Source of the DNA: a virus
Strand: one strand, 5' to 3'
IMG/VR virus record: IMGVR_UViG_3300044627_004253
Span: 1-64,000 of that record
DNA: 64,000 nucleotides
The position numbers and the translations under genes are program-made. Below the pieces are notes generated by a model that was not told the origin of the DNA, did no database searches, and was given only the letters and a program-made list of their open reading frames with translations. Below, one piece after another: positions 29,275 through 37,383 of this stretch (its first letter is position 1; each line of letters starts with the position of its first letter).

Positions 29275-30895
29275 CGGACTTTTCTGGTTCTTTACTATCT
29301 ATATCTTCAATAACTGACATAATATGCTGTTCGTCTTCAGCACTAATATGGGACGTGGCAGTATCTTCAGGCGCATCAGTGTCAGGTACATTAAATGGAA
29401 TATTCGCTTCCATTTTATTTCTGAGCTGCTGTAGCGCTTCTTGATCTAGCTCTTCATTATCTTCTACTTCATGTTCAATGGATGCTTCGTAGTCAGCATG
29501 ATAATTTTTATCTATCGTAATCTTGATGTTATCCACAACATCAATATATCCGTTGATGCCTAATTGTTTACCAAGATTAAATTTAATTTCTGGATTAGCT
29601 TCGAAGGCTGCATAAAATTCATCAGCTGAAACTTCAGTTACACCCAAAACAGGACTAGAAAAACGAGACCCTTTTACAGATGTACTCAACCATTTCTGTT
29701 CTGCACATGTGTTAGCAAAACCTAGATTGTAATTTATAGCTGGGTCCCAGTGTGTGAGCGAGTCATTATAATAACCCGTTCTTAATTCGTAAAAGAATTT
29801 AACATTATCGTGACCTAGTGAGTTCTTAGCCACACGACAACTGATAAGATTGCCAGTGATATCACCTGACCCATTCTTAGCTAAACCTCGTCTAGAAAGA
29901 ATTAAAGTCAAAGCTGTGTTCTGGTGCAGAGCTTTACCGCCGATGCGTGTTTTATTATACAGGGCGCTGTTCTCTGGTGACATGTAAGACACGCCGCCAC
30001 TACCGCTCATATCGATCTTGTCATTTTGATGATGTACAATAATAAGTACAACATTAAATTGTTTTAGGAACGCAGGAAGAAGGCGGCACCATCTATGTGC
30101 CCACTTAGCATGACCAAGATTAGAACCTTCGTTTACTTCCTTAAACTTCTTCTTTTTGGCGTCAGACATGTTATCGCCATAATTGTAGAAACCAGCTGCC
30201 TCATCAGGATTTAAAAGCTTAGACCAGGGGTCGACTGCAATAACGATAGGTACATGTATAGGAACACGTGGAGTATCTTTATTACCCCTTGTGCCTCTGG
30301 CAATGTACACAAAATCCTTCATCACTTGCCACATGTGATCAAGTGAATTAACAGGCTCAACGCGTAGTCTGTTTAACATTTTATAGGCGCGAAGAACATT
30401 AGGATGCAACGCCCGCATAGCTCGCGCCGGGGGAATCTGCTTAGACTCGCACTCTATGTATAATGCAGGGCACCCCACATCCATAGCATTGCCAAGCAAG
30501 TCCATAACAAAAGTTGTTTTGCCTATACCTTCAGCGCCAATAATATCTATAATTTTTTGAGGTGGTATACCAAACTGACCTACAGCATACTGCAAAAGAA
30601 AATGACGAAATGGGAAAGCAAAGCCTTCTTGCACTTCTGACATTTTTTTAAAGCCTACAGTCTGATTCTTTCTAGCTGAAACTGCAGAATCAAGAGCCTG
30701 TTTAAATTTATCACCGTAATCTTCTTCATTATCTAAAAAATGAAATCCGTAATCAATCGACACCCCGGGAGTCTCTGGGGCTGGATTAAGTACGACGTCC
30801 TTATCAATATCATATGCCGGTTCCGTGGAACTCGGTTGTGCTTTTTTAGCGGAGCCCGCTGGGCGTCCTCTTCGCTTTTTAATAACTTCTTGCAT
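29246..30895 (-). CDS. RecA/UvsX-like recombinase
   Basis: A 549-residue ATPase with a long N-terminal extension (K-K-R-R-G-R-P-A-G-S, an AT-hook-like start), Walker A G-A-E-G-I-G-K-T-T at 120-128, E-C-E-S-K near 150, Walker B I-V-I-A-V-D-P-W-S and the RecA-type L-I-I-V-H-H-Q-N. The C-terminal 150 residues are acidic, as in RecA tails. It would form filaments on ssDNA and pair homologous strands. A putative ssDNA-binding protein gene lies directly upstream. Confidence 0.85.
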   Translation of the reverse strand: MQEVIKKRRGRPAGSAKKAQPSSTEPAYDIDKDVVLNPAPETPGVSIDYGFHFLDNEEDYGDKFKQALDSAVSARKNQTVGFKKMSEVQEGFAFPFRHFLLQYAVGQFGIPPQKIIDIIGAEGIGKTTFVMDLLGNAMDVGCPALYIECESKQIPPARAMRALHPNVLRAYKMLNRLRVEPVNSLDHMWQVMKDFVYIARGTRGNKDTPRVPIHVPIVIAVDPWSKLLNPDEAAGFYNYGDNMSDAKKKKFKEVNEGSNLGHAKWAHRWCRLLPAFLKQFNVVLIIVHHQNDKIDMSGSGGVSYMSPENSALYNKTRIGGKALHQNTALTLILSRRGLAKNGSGDITGNLISCRVAKNSLGHDNVKFFYELRTGYYNDSLTHWDPAINYNLGFANTCAEQKWLSTSVKGSRFSSPVLGVTEVSADEFYAAFEANPEIKFNLGKQLGINGYIDVVDNIKITIDKNYHADYEASIEHEVEDNEELDQEALQQLRNKMEANIPFNVPDTDAPEDTATSHISAEDEQHIMSVIEDIDSKEPEKSDEEFVSQNE

Positions 30896-30916
30896 AATAA
30901 ATTCTAATATAATGAA

Positions 30917-30945
30917 TGCGCCTGTAATATATTATTACAGGCGCA
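30917..30945 (-). terminator. Hairpin between ssDNA-binding and RecA-like genes
   Basis: A perfect 11-bp stem (TGCGCCTGTAA with its complement) with a 7-base loop. The T run behind it is weak (TTCATTATATT), so it may attenuate rather than fully stop transcription. Confidence 0.65.
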
Positions 30946-30958
30946 TATTAATCATTAA

Positions 30959-32497
30959 TTACTTAGCGCTGGCGACACGCTGAATGTACTGCATGTATTT
31001 TGAAATCTCTTGGGTGGTGGCCGTATTAGATTCAAATTTAATGCGAATAGCATTCATCTCCGCTTCCTCTTCAGCATTAACAACAACCTTGGTTTCTTCA
31101 GTTGCTTGCTTTTGCTGAATAACAGGAGCAGCCGTGGGCTGTATGCTAGGCAGCGTAAACGCTGGAGGAGTTGGAGTTGGGAGCGGTGGAGGCGGAGGAG
31201 GCATTGGTGGCGGTGCGCTTGGTTTAGGCGGAACACTAAATCCCGCTTCAATAGCATCCTGCCATGTGTTTGTACCCTCAAGACTAACCATGAAAACATT
31301 AGCTGGATTACTCATAATAATATTTTGCGCCTCATGGAAGGAGATCAAAGTATTACCAAAAATGCTACCATCCATTGTCATCCAATACTTTTTAGCAGGC
31401 GCGCCCACTGCTGCTTGCGGTGGAGGCGCTGCAATAACAGGCGGTGGAGCTGGAGCCTTGTTGCTCACAGGCATAGCAAAAGGAGGGATGTCATCATCTT
31501 CTAAGCCTTCGTCTTGCGTACCAGGGAACACCTTGGCTCTGCTAGGCGGAGCAGGAACATTACAGTAATGGCTGCAAACCTCTTGAATCAGATGATAAGG
31601 AATAGCCCCATCTTCTACCAAGAAATCAACGATTTCCTGTGGTTGCATAATTTTAAAAGCGGATTGATCTCCGTACAACTGATAGCGCCCAGTTAGAGCC
31701 TCCGGCGGTACAGGATACTGGCGCACACCCTTAGTGGATTTATGCGACCCAGATGTAAAAATAAAACCATTGAATGGTTGAGGATTAGAAGGGATAGAAA
31801 CAGTGTCAACCATGATACCATTATTGGGATCAGTAATGTCACCATACAAATAATTAGTCCAGTTATTATCTAACGGTGGTTCGTGCGCGGGACGCCACTC
31901 GGAGAGCTTACCTGCCAAATCCTCAAAGGCCTTTTGTGAGACATCAATGAGATAATTTCTTTGGGTGCGATCCGAACCTGCGGTACCATAGAAATTAAAT
32001 ACATAACGACGATTCGCATAAGGAATTATTATTTTAGCCTCCTTCACGTTCGCCGGTCTTTCTGTTAAGGCGCGGATAGCTGGATCTTCGTGTTTGCGCG
32101 CGAAGTTACGGATATCCTGCACTGGATCAATTAGCTCAGGTCCTCTAGAAATACTATGCGTAAACCGCAGAGTAGACGGACTCAAAAACGATACTTGTTT
32201 ATTACCGAACCAAGAATAAGCCGACACAACTGCAAAGAAAGCGTTGAGCACCGGCTGGTTTGTTTCAGTGTCTACATTGTTAATATTACGATACGGAATC
32301 CAAGAGGAAGAAAATGTACTATCAGCTTGAGAAAGCTCATAGTTAAAAGCAGGCAGAATACGACCTGAATACATTTTTTTCTGTGTAGGAGTGCCACCAT
32401 AGACACCTTGTTTGTAATAACCTCCCCAATAATGATTTTCTTTTTCGGCTTTAATTTGTTTTTGAATCTGTGAGTAGTCGGTAGGAATGAATGTCAT
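30959..32497 (-). CDS. Putative ssDNA-binding protein with Pro-rich linker and GYF-like domain
   Basis: The N-terminal 270 residues look like a beta-rich DNA-binding body (S-S-S-W-I-P-Y-R-N-I-N-N-V, S-W-F-G-N-K-Q-V-S-F), similar in layout to large phage ssDNA-binding proteins. Residues about 340-400 include Y-W-M-T-M-D-G-S-I-F-G and T-W-Q-D-A-I, a GYF-2-like domain, between two Pro-rich linkers (P-P-P-P-P-P-L-P). The C-terminus is charged and helical. Its place directly before the recombinase supports the role; there is no decisive motif. Confidence 0.5.
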   Translation of the reverse strand: MTFIPTDYSQIQKQIKAEKENHYWGGYYKQGVYGGTPTQKKMYSGRILPAFNYELSQADSTFSSSWIPYRNINNVDTETNQPVLNAFFAVVSAYSWFGNKQVSFLSPSTLRFTHSISRGPELIDPVQDIRNFARKHEDPAIRALTERPANVKEAKIIIPYANRRYVFNFYGTAGSDRTQRNYLIDVSQKAFEDLAGKLSEWRPAHEPPLDNNWTNYLYGDITDPNNGIMVDTVSIPSNPQPFNGFIFTSGSHKSTKGVRQYPVPPEALTGRYQLYGDQSAFKIMQPQEIVDFLVEDGAIPYHLIQEVCSHYCNVPAPPSRAKVFPGTQDEGLEDDDIPPFAMPVSNKAPAPPPVIAAPPPQAAVGAPAKKYWMTMDGSIFGNTLISFHEAQNIIMSNPANVFMVSLEGTNTWQDAIEAGFSVPPKPSAPPPMPPPPPPLPTPTPPAFTLPSIQPTAAPVIQQKQATEETKVVVNAEEEAEMNAIRIKFESNTATTQEISKYMQYIQRVASAK

Positions 32498-32508
32498 TTT
32501 ATTTAGTT

Positions 32509-33119
32509 TTATAAGTTGGGTCTTCTAACAGTTTTTTTTGATTTAATTAAATTATCTTTAGCCCACAAAGGTTGTAGATTTTTGTAATTAAAACACTTCT
32601 TCAATTGATTTTCGTCAGTTAAATTAAAAGTACAGCAAGGTATGATATGATCAACATGACACGCGCCATAGTGCTCCCAAGTCATACCAGACTTAAATAG
32701 ACTTTCAAGATAACTTTTTAAAAAGGCGTAGTCGCAACCTAAAATATCTTGAGTTTTATACTCTATTGTATTTTTGAATTTTTTTAACGCAGAATAAACA
32801 CGCTTACGGTAGTAAGCTGCAAGCTTAGCACTAGGGTTGTACCTATGCAGTTTTCGTTTATAGCCTGCTTTTAAAGTTCTCACATGTTTCAAATTATTAT
32901 AATAATAATTTTTATAATTTAATCTAGCTCTTTCTGGGTTTTTTTCTCTATACTCTGCTGCCTTTTAGCCTTATAACCCGAAGCAGATTGCTTTTTATTC
33001 TGTATTATACAGTTTTTAAAAACTTTGTCAGGATTCAAAGAAGCCCATTTACGTTTATAATTACGTATACGCTCAGCTTTTTCATCCGCTGTTTCAGGTT
33101 TTCCAGTTTGTGTCTTCAA
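32509..33119 (-). pseudogene. HNH endonuclease broken by a frameshift
   Basis: The N-terminal part (33119 to 32919, 66 codons) has the basic N-P-D-K-type repeats of phage HNH proteins. The rest continues in the other frame, read as E-Y-R-E-K-N-P-E-R-A-R-L-N-Y-K, then W-E-H-Y-G-A-C-H-V-D-H-I-I-P-C, N-L-Q-P-L-W-A and K-D-N-L-I-K, a typical HNH core. The shift lies near an A run at about 32967..32976. One base restores a single protein, so this is a recently broken endonuclease. It overlaps the polymerase stop by 26 bp. Confidence 0.7.
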
Positions 33120-36100
33120 GTAATTCAGATTCAGCTTTAGAAGGTTTAGCAGACCAGCGATAACAAAAAAGTTGATCGATGGGGTAGTTCATAGTTTTAC
33201 CATGATACTCCCAAGTGTTCAGCTCTGTCATATAGAGTTTATGCAGTTGCGCAACCTTAAATCGCTCCTCAAGAGGACAAAGTGTAACAACGGAATCATA
33301 CAAAATAATCAATGGTCTGGCTTGTAAATTTAATTTAATGTAGGCGTCTAGCAACCACTTACCGGCTCTGGCGGCGGTAGCGGCTACACTTTCCTGCATA
33401 GGAAAATTACGAGCTTCTCGACCCATAGACTTGAATAAGCCCAGAGTCAAATGCTCATCAATGTCATCTAAGTACTTTGGATCATGGGATTCAAAGTGAC
33501 GGATACGCCCAGAAGCTGCGCGGTAATAACCGGGCTTAGCTGGTACGCGCTCCATCTTTAATAAGAAATCTTGAGCTACAGGTTGACGTTTTTCCAGAGC
33601 TTTCAACAGTCTTTCTCCTGTTCCTTCCTCTGGTTTTTTGCGTGTGTCTTGCTCGATCTTTCTTTCCAATGTAGACGGGGCCGCACCATACGCCGAGCTG
33701 TTAGAAACTAAGACACCTTGACAAGTGAATCTGTTTCTAGGTCCCGCGTTAATTATGTCGTAGACTTTCGCCAGCCTGCTTTCTGGCTGCGCATATGCCT
33801 GTTCAATATTTCCTCCGTAGTTAATCCGCATCGAATTAAACCTAAAACAGTTCTTTCTGTGTAAGTTATATCTGGGTGCTGCGCCATAAATTTTCGCGCG
33901 TGCCCTATATGAATTTCCGGCATGCAATCTCTGTTCAACAAATTCGTCGTGCGATCTACCACCCTCAAATTTGTTTTGGAATAATTGCCTGCATTGTCTA
34001 TACGGTCGAAGTCTTTCTTTTCGAAAGACTCTTCCGGCCAAGTTCGAACTGCCCACAGACAAAATTCTCTGCGTGAAGAAAACTCGACTTTTATACCGCG
34101 CAGCTTGTACCTCGCTGAGGACACATGCGTGTCTTTGTAACAACGCTGCACCATAGCCTGGTAACGCGATCCTAGTGTTTGGCGTACTTTTTTTGATACG
34201 CCTGGTATTACAGAAGTTATACGTTGAGGGTTTTGACATTGGCACTTGCCTGAAAACCCCTTTTCTATATTTCTTAAATCTTTCCGCTTTTCCGCACCGC
34301 ACAGTTTGCAGAGAGTCCATACGGAAAAATAGCCGCCGCCTCTCTTCTCGACTGTATCGGCTAATATCTGCAAGCCTGGTATGTTCAAAGCCGCAGCACG
34401 TTTTTTCAGATCGGATAAGCTCAAGCTGTTTCTGCTTCGCTTCTCCAAACTTAACTTTACCGTATTGTTTTGACCACACGTCGTGGAGCTCTGTGGCTCT
34501 AAGACCTTGGTATTCGATAACTTCTTTTTCGCCTGAGTATACGACGCCTTCATGAGATACCCACTCTACACCATCCCATAACAAGTCGCAATCAGAAACA
34601 TGCTGAATAGGTTTTAAGCCCTTATGGGTTAAAACTAGTTCGTCTTCAGCTATACAGAAATTACCCACTTTGGCTGCGCCTCGATCTTTCTTTTCGTCCA
34701 ATACTTCTCTAGGTTTGATATGCACCATCTCAGCCAGAGACCAGTGCAAATCTTGTTTTGGATGTTTTAAACTTCCATCTTCATTTTTAGCTAAAATAGG
34801 GTCGTTAATATCAAACAGTAAATGCTTGTATGTTTCCTGCGCTGTAGCCGGAAAAACGTCAGGAGGAAATGAAAGCCTGACTTTCTTACCTTCTTTAGTA
34901 ACAGCAAAATTCAAGTCTGGATTACAGACAATATCTATAAGATTACGGTCACCAGAAATAAAAGCCAAGCCTCTGATTTCAGCTGTCTGATAATCCGACT
35001 CTACAAAGCACCAACCGTCCGGAGCTTTTACGCAGCTACGCACAGAAGGTACTTCGACTTCATATTCGCCTTCAGCGTTCAGCGTAACGAACTTCTCAAA
35101 TTCAGACGGAAGCTCATTCCTGGCTTTAAGCTTACCAAACAAATCAGCTATACCCTTGGAAATCATGTCATTTACGTAGCTAGGCCAATTCAAAGAATTC
35201 GGTTTCCAACTGCGCGGGCGTCCTGTTTCTGTGGTGCTCATCTGTCCGTGTACGCGGTTATCGCTACATAGATAAAAATGAAGACCATTCTCTTTTACTA
35301 CGTTACCGTCAGCATCTATATCGGCTTCTTTTAAAAAAGCTTTACATATATTACCTACAGCATTTAGTTGTAGTAATCTTCTCAAAATTATATCATTATT
35401 CTTTTCAGATAAGATTTGAATAGTTTGTTTATCCGCTGCCGGATTATAATTCTTTTGCGCTTCGGGAGGCATACTTTTTACCTTCTCCCAGCTAGTGGAA
35501 GGTAAACCCTTTTCCTTATTGCCTGTGCTTTTGATGGGCTCGTAGCCTTTAACATTAAACAACCAACGCTTTAACTGCGCGGAGGATCTAATATTAAAAT
35601 CTGCGCTTTCAATATAATGATCGAATATACCTTTCAACTTAGGTACGTCATCCGGTTTGCGTGCTGTACTTTTAAACAGCACCCACGCTTTCTCGTGTTC
35701 CCCATTTACTATAGACGAAGCAAACTCGGAATAAATTTCGGGCGCTACGTCTATAGGCATTCTATCAATAATGGCTTTGAGAACAATATGTTTAGCCTCC
35801 AAATGAATTTCTTCACGCAGAATAACTTCCATCTTGTCGCGTGCAAAAGTATATAGCACGCGAAGTTCATCCATCATTGATACATCCATAGGTAGCCCTA
35901 TTAATGCAAAGCTGACAAAAACGTCAGTTACAAAAGGATGAAATATTTTTTCGTAATAATCAGTTAAGTCTTGATACTGCAAACTTTTATATATGGCAGG
36001 CCATGCGCGATAAACAGTATCTACGTCTTTACATGCATAAGGAATAAGTATCTCATCTGGGATGGCACCATAGCCCCCATCGGCCATTAACGCTTTGTTG

Positions 36101-37233
36101 TGTTTAACCCATATAACTAAATCTAGGTCGTACCGCCCTAGATCTGTGTATTTCAAAGCCAGACGCTCCAAGGATAAATCCTCGGCTTCATTAGCAGTCT
36201 GTAATGCAAACTCTGTATCAAAAATACATTTCTCGTACCAATCTAAACCCAGCACATGATGCAACCACGGCGCGTCTGCAGCAAAATGATGTCCTATATA
36301 TTTAACATTGGGATTATCTAACCACGTAGATAATATTTTACCTGCCGAAGCATAATCTATATCAAATACATAATTACCTTTATCATCCATCCAGCGAACG
36401 TAGCACGCCTGCCCTGGAGCCCAGCAGAACTGCGTGCTTCTTAATTTACCATCAATGTGATTATTTCCCGCCCACTCACAGTCCACACTTAAAACATTTA
36501 AATTATTATCTTTCCACGTTTTAACTATATTCTTTAAGTCGTTAGAGTTTGAAATCACAGTGTAATTTAACTCTACTTTATTAACATTTATATTATTCAA
36601 ATCTTGATACATCCTATGTATCTCGCGTGCCTCAACCCTGAACTTCTCTATGTACTCCGGGTTTGTGACGAGCTTGTAGGAATCATCGATCAAATACAAT
36701 TTAACATTATACTTACTACAAAAAAACCATCCGCTCTTAGCATCACTGAGAGACAGTTTTATATCTGATAACAAATCAAAAATAACCTTACCTACGCATA
36801 CAATTATTTTAGGATTAACTTCTTTTATTTCCTGCTCTAGAGAAGGCAGAGCCCAATGGACAATATCCTTTGGAATTTTAATTCTTTCGTTTTTAGGTAA
36901 TAACCATTTAACAAGCGCGGTATAGTAGCACTTATAGAGATCTATACCTTCTTGCGCAAATATATCCGAAAATATTACACCTGAGTCAGAACGTAGATAC
37001 CTGGGCTGTACGCGTACGCCCTCATCATCGTCTCTTCTTTTTATAAATTTACTAGCCTCCTGCGGAGATACGCAGGAGGCTATAAACATTATGTCCGCAG
37101 GTCTAATTCCTTCACCCGCAATAAAAGTGACACCTTTATGTTCTTTAAAGCTGCCGGTTTTTTCTATGTACGGAACAGGAGGTAAAGAATAATCAGGTAC
37201 AGGAATTACTTTTTCTTTTTTCGGATAGTCCAT
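33094..37233 (-). CDS. Family A DNA polymerase with N-terminal UDG-like domain and intein
   Basis: The 1379-residue precursor splices to about 1060. Residues 35-160 resemble a family 4-type uracil-DNA glycosylase fold (I-F-A-Q-E-G-I-D-L-Y, Y-Y-T-A-L-V-K-W-L-L-P, I-I-V-C-V-G-K), an arrangement reported for SPO1-like phage polymerases. A 3'-5' exonuclease follows (V-L-S-V-D-C-E-W near 247; Y-A-C-K-D-V-D near 399). Polymerase motif A is V-E-S-D-Y-Q-T-A-E-I-R (744-754), motif B R-G-A-A-K-V-G-N-F|S-S-A-Y-G is split by the intein, and motif C is L-Y-D-S instead of V-H-D-E. The catalytic aspartates are kept. This is the likely replicative polymerase. Confidence 0.9.
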   Translation of the reverse strand: MDYPKKEKVIPVPDYSLPPVPYIEKTGSFKEHKGVTFIAGEGIRPADIMFIASCVSPQEASKFIKRRDDDEGVRVQPRYLRSDSGVIFSDIFAQEGIDLYKCYYTALVKWLLPKNERIKIPKDIVHWALPSLEQEIKEVNPKIIVCVGKVIFDLLSDIKLSLSDAKSGWFFCSKYNVKLYLIDDSYKLVTNPEYIEKFRVEAREIHRMYQDLNNINVNKVELNYTVISNSNDLKNIVKTWKDNNLNVLSVDCEWAGNNHIDGKLRSTQFCWAPGQACYVRWMDDKGNYVFDIDYASAGKILSTWLDNPNVKYIGHHFAADAPWLHHVLGLDWYEKCIFDTEFALQTANEAEDLSLERLALKYTDLGRYDLDLVIWVKHNKALMADGGYGAIPDEILIPYACKDVDTVYRAWPAIYKSLQYQDLTDYYEKIFHPFVTDVFVSFALIGLPMDVSMMDELRVLYTFARDKMEVILREEIHLEAKHIVLKAIIDRMPIDVAPEIYSEFASSIVNGEHEKAWVLFKSTARKPDDVPKLKGIFDHYIESADFNIRSSAQLKRWLFNVKGYEPIKSTGNKEKGLPSTSWEKVKSMPPEAQKNYNPAADKQTIQILSEKNNDIILRRLLQLNAVGNICKAFLKEADIDADGNVVKENGLHFYLCSDNRVHGQMSTTETGRPRSWKPNSLNWPSYVNDMISKGIADLFGKLKARNELPSEFEKFVTLNAEGEYEVEVPSVRSCVKAPDGWCFVESDYQTAEIRGLAFISGDRNLIDIVCNPDLNFAVTKEGKKVRLSFPPDVFPATAQETYKHLLFDINDPILAKNEDGSLKHPKQDLHWSLAEMVHIKPREVLDEKKDRGAAKVGNFCIAEDELVLTHKGLKPIQHVSDCDLLWDGVEWVSHEGVVYSGEKEVIEYQGLRATELHDVWSKQYGKVKFGEAKQKQLELIRSEKTCCGFEHTRLADISRYSREERRRLFFRMDSLQTVRCGKAERFKKYRKGVFRQVPMSKPSTYNFCNTRRIKKSTPNTRIALPGYGAALLQRHACVLSEVQAARYKSRVFFTQRILSVGSSNLAGRVFRKERLRPYRQCRQLFQNKFEGGRSHDEFVEQRLHAGNSYRARAKIYGAAPRYNLHRKNCFRFNSMRINYGGNIEQAYAQPESRLAKVYDIINAGPRNRFTCQGVLVSNSSAYGAAPSTLERKIEQDTRKKPEEGTGERLLKALEKRQPVAQDFLLKMERVPAKPGYYRAASGRIRHFESHDPKYLDDIDEHLTLGLFKSMGREARNFPMQESVAATAARAGKWLLDAYIKLNLQARPLIILYDSVVTLCPLEERFKVAQLHKLYMTELNTWEYHGKTMNYPIDQLFCYRWSAKPSKAESELLEDTNWKT
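33700..34656 (-). other. Intein in DNA polymerase motif B; endonuclease not in frame
   Basis: Precursor residues 860-1178 (319 aa). It begins C-I-A-E-D-E-L-V-L-T, block B contains A-T-E-L-H-D, and it ends V-Y-D-I-I-N-A-G-P-R-N-R-F-T then G-V-L-V-S-N before extein Ser. The 220 residues between the splicing blocks are Arg-rich and match no endonuclease; the endonuclease lies in the +1 frame of the same DNA (33753..34553). Confidence 0.88.
33753..34553 (-). CDS. HNH homing endonuclease nested in the +1 frame of the polymerase intein
   Basis: A 266-codon frame, +1 relative to the polymerase. From about residue 45 it reads as a phage HNH-type endonuclease: a zinc-ribbon-like part (C-K-L-C-G then C-Q-C), then S-R-Y-Q-A-M-V-Q-R-C-Y, Y-K-L-R-G-I-K-V, D-F-D-R-I-D-N-A-G-N-Y-S and N-L-R-V-V-D. 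No stop interrupts it. The first 45 codons overlap intein block B and may not be part of the enzyme. Both frames are open across about 800 bp. It is either separately translated or the relic of paired compensating frameshifts. Confidence 0.7.
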   Translation of the reverse strand: MKASYTQAKKKLSNTKVLEPQSSTTCGQNNTVKLSLEKRSRNSLSLSDLKKRAAALNIPGLQILADTVEKRGGGYFSVWTLCKLCGAEKRKDLRNIEKGFSGKCQCQNPQRITSVIPGVSKKVRQTLGSRYQAMVQRCYKDTHVSSARYKLRGIKVEFSSRREFCLWAVRTWPEESFEKKDFDRIDNAGNYSKTNLRVVDRTTNLLNRDCMPEIHIGHARKFMAQHPDITYTERTVLGLIRCGLTTEEILNRHMRSQKAGWRKSTT

Positions 37234-37378
37234 AAGTATTCAGTAATTCAGTTAAAAACTTAAGCTCGTCTCTCACGGCTTCACAGTACCCGGCATCTTC
37301 GTCATCCATTATAGGACACTTAAGTTTTTTACGCAGTGCGTATTTTCTTTTTAGTATAAAAGACGGAGAGACATGCAT
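37193..37378 (-). CDS. Small hypothetical protein, 61 residues
   Basis: A basic N-terminal half (L-K-R-K-Y-A-L-R-K-K-L-K) and an acidic helical second half (D-D-E-D-A-G-Y-C-E-A-V-R-D-E-L). It overlaps the polymerase start by 41 bp and lies 5 bases past the upstream gene. Packing supports it; function unknown. Confidence 0.5.
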   Translation of the reverse strand: MHVSPSFILKRKYALRKKLKCPIMDDEDAGYCEAVRDELKFLTELLNTYGLSEKRKSNSCT

Positions 37379-37383
37379 AATAA

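Noticed and set aside
31010-31568. Plus-strand frames opposite the ssDNA-binding protein gene
   Set aside because: They are low-complexity shadows of the Pro-rich linkers on the minus strand.
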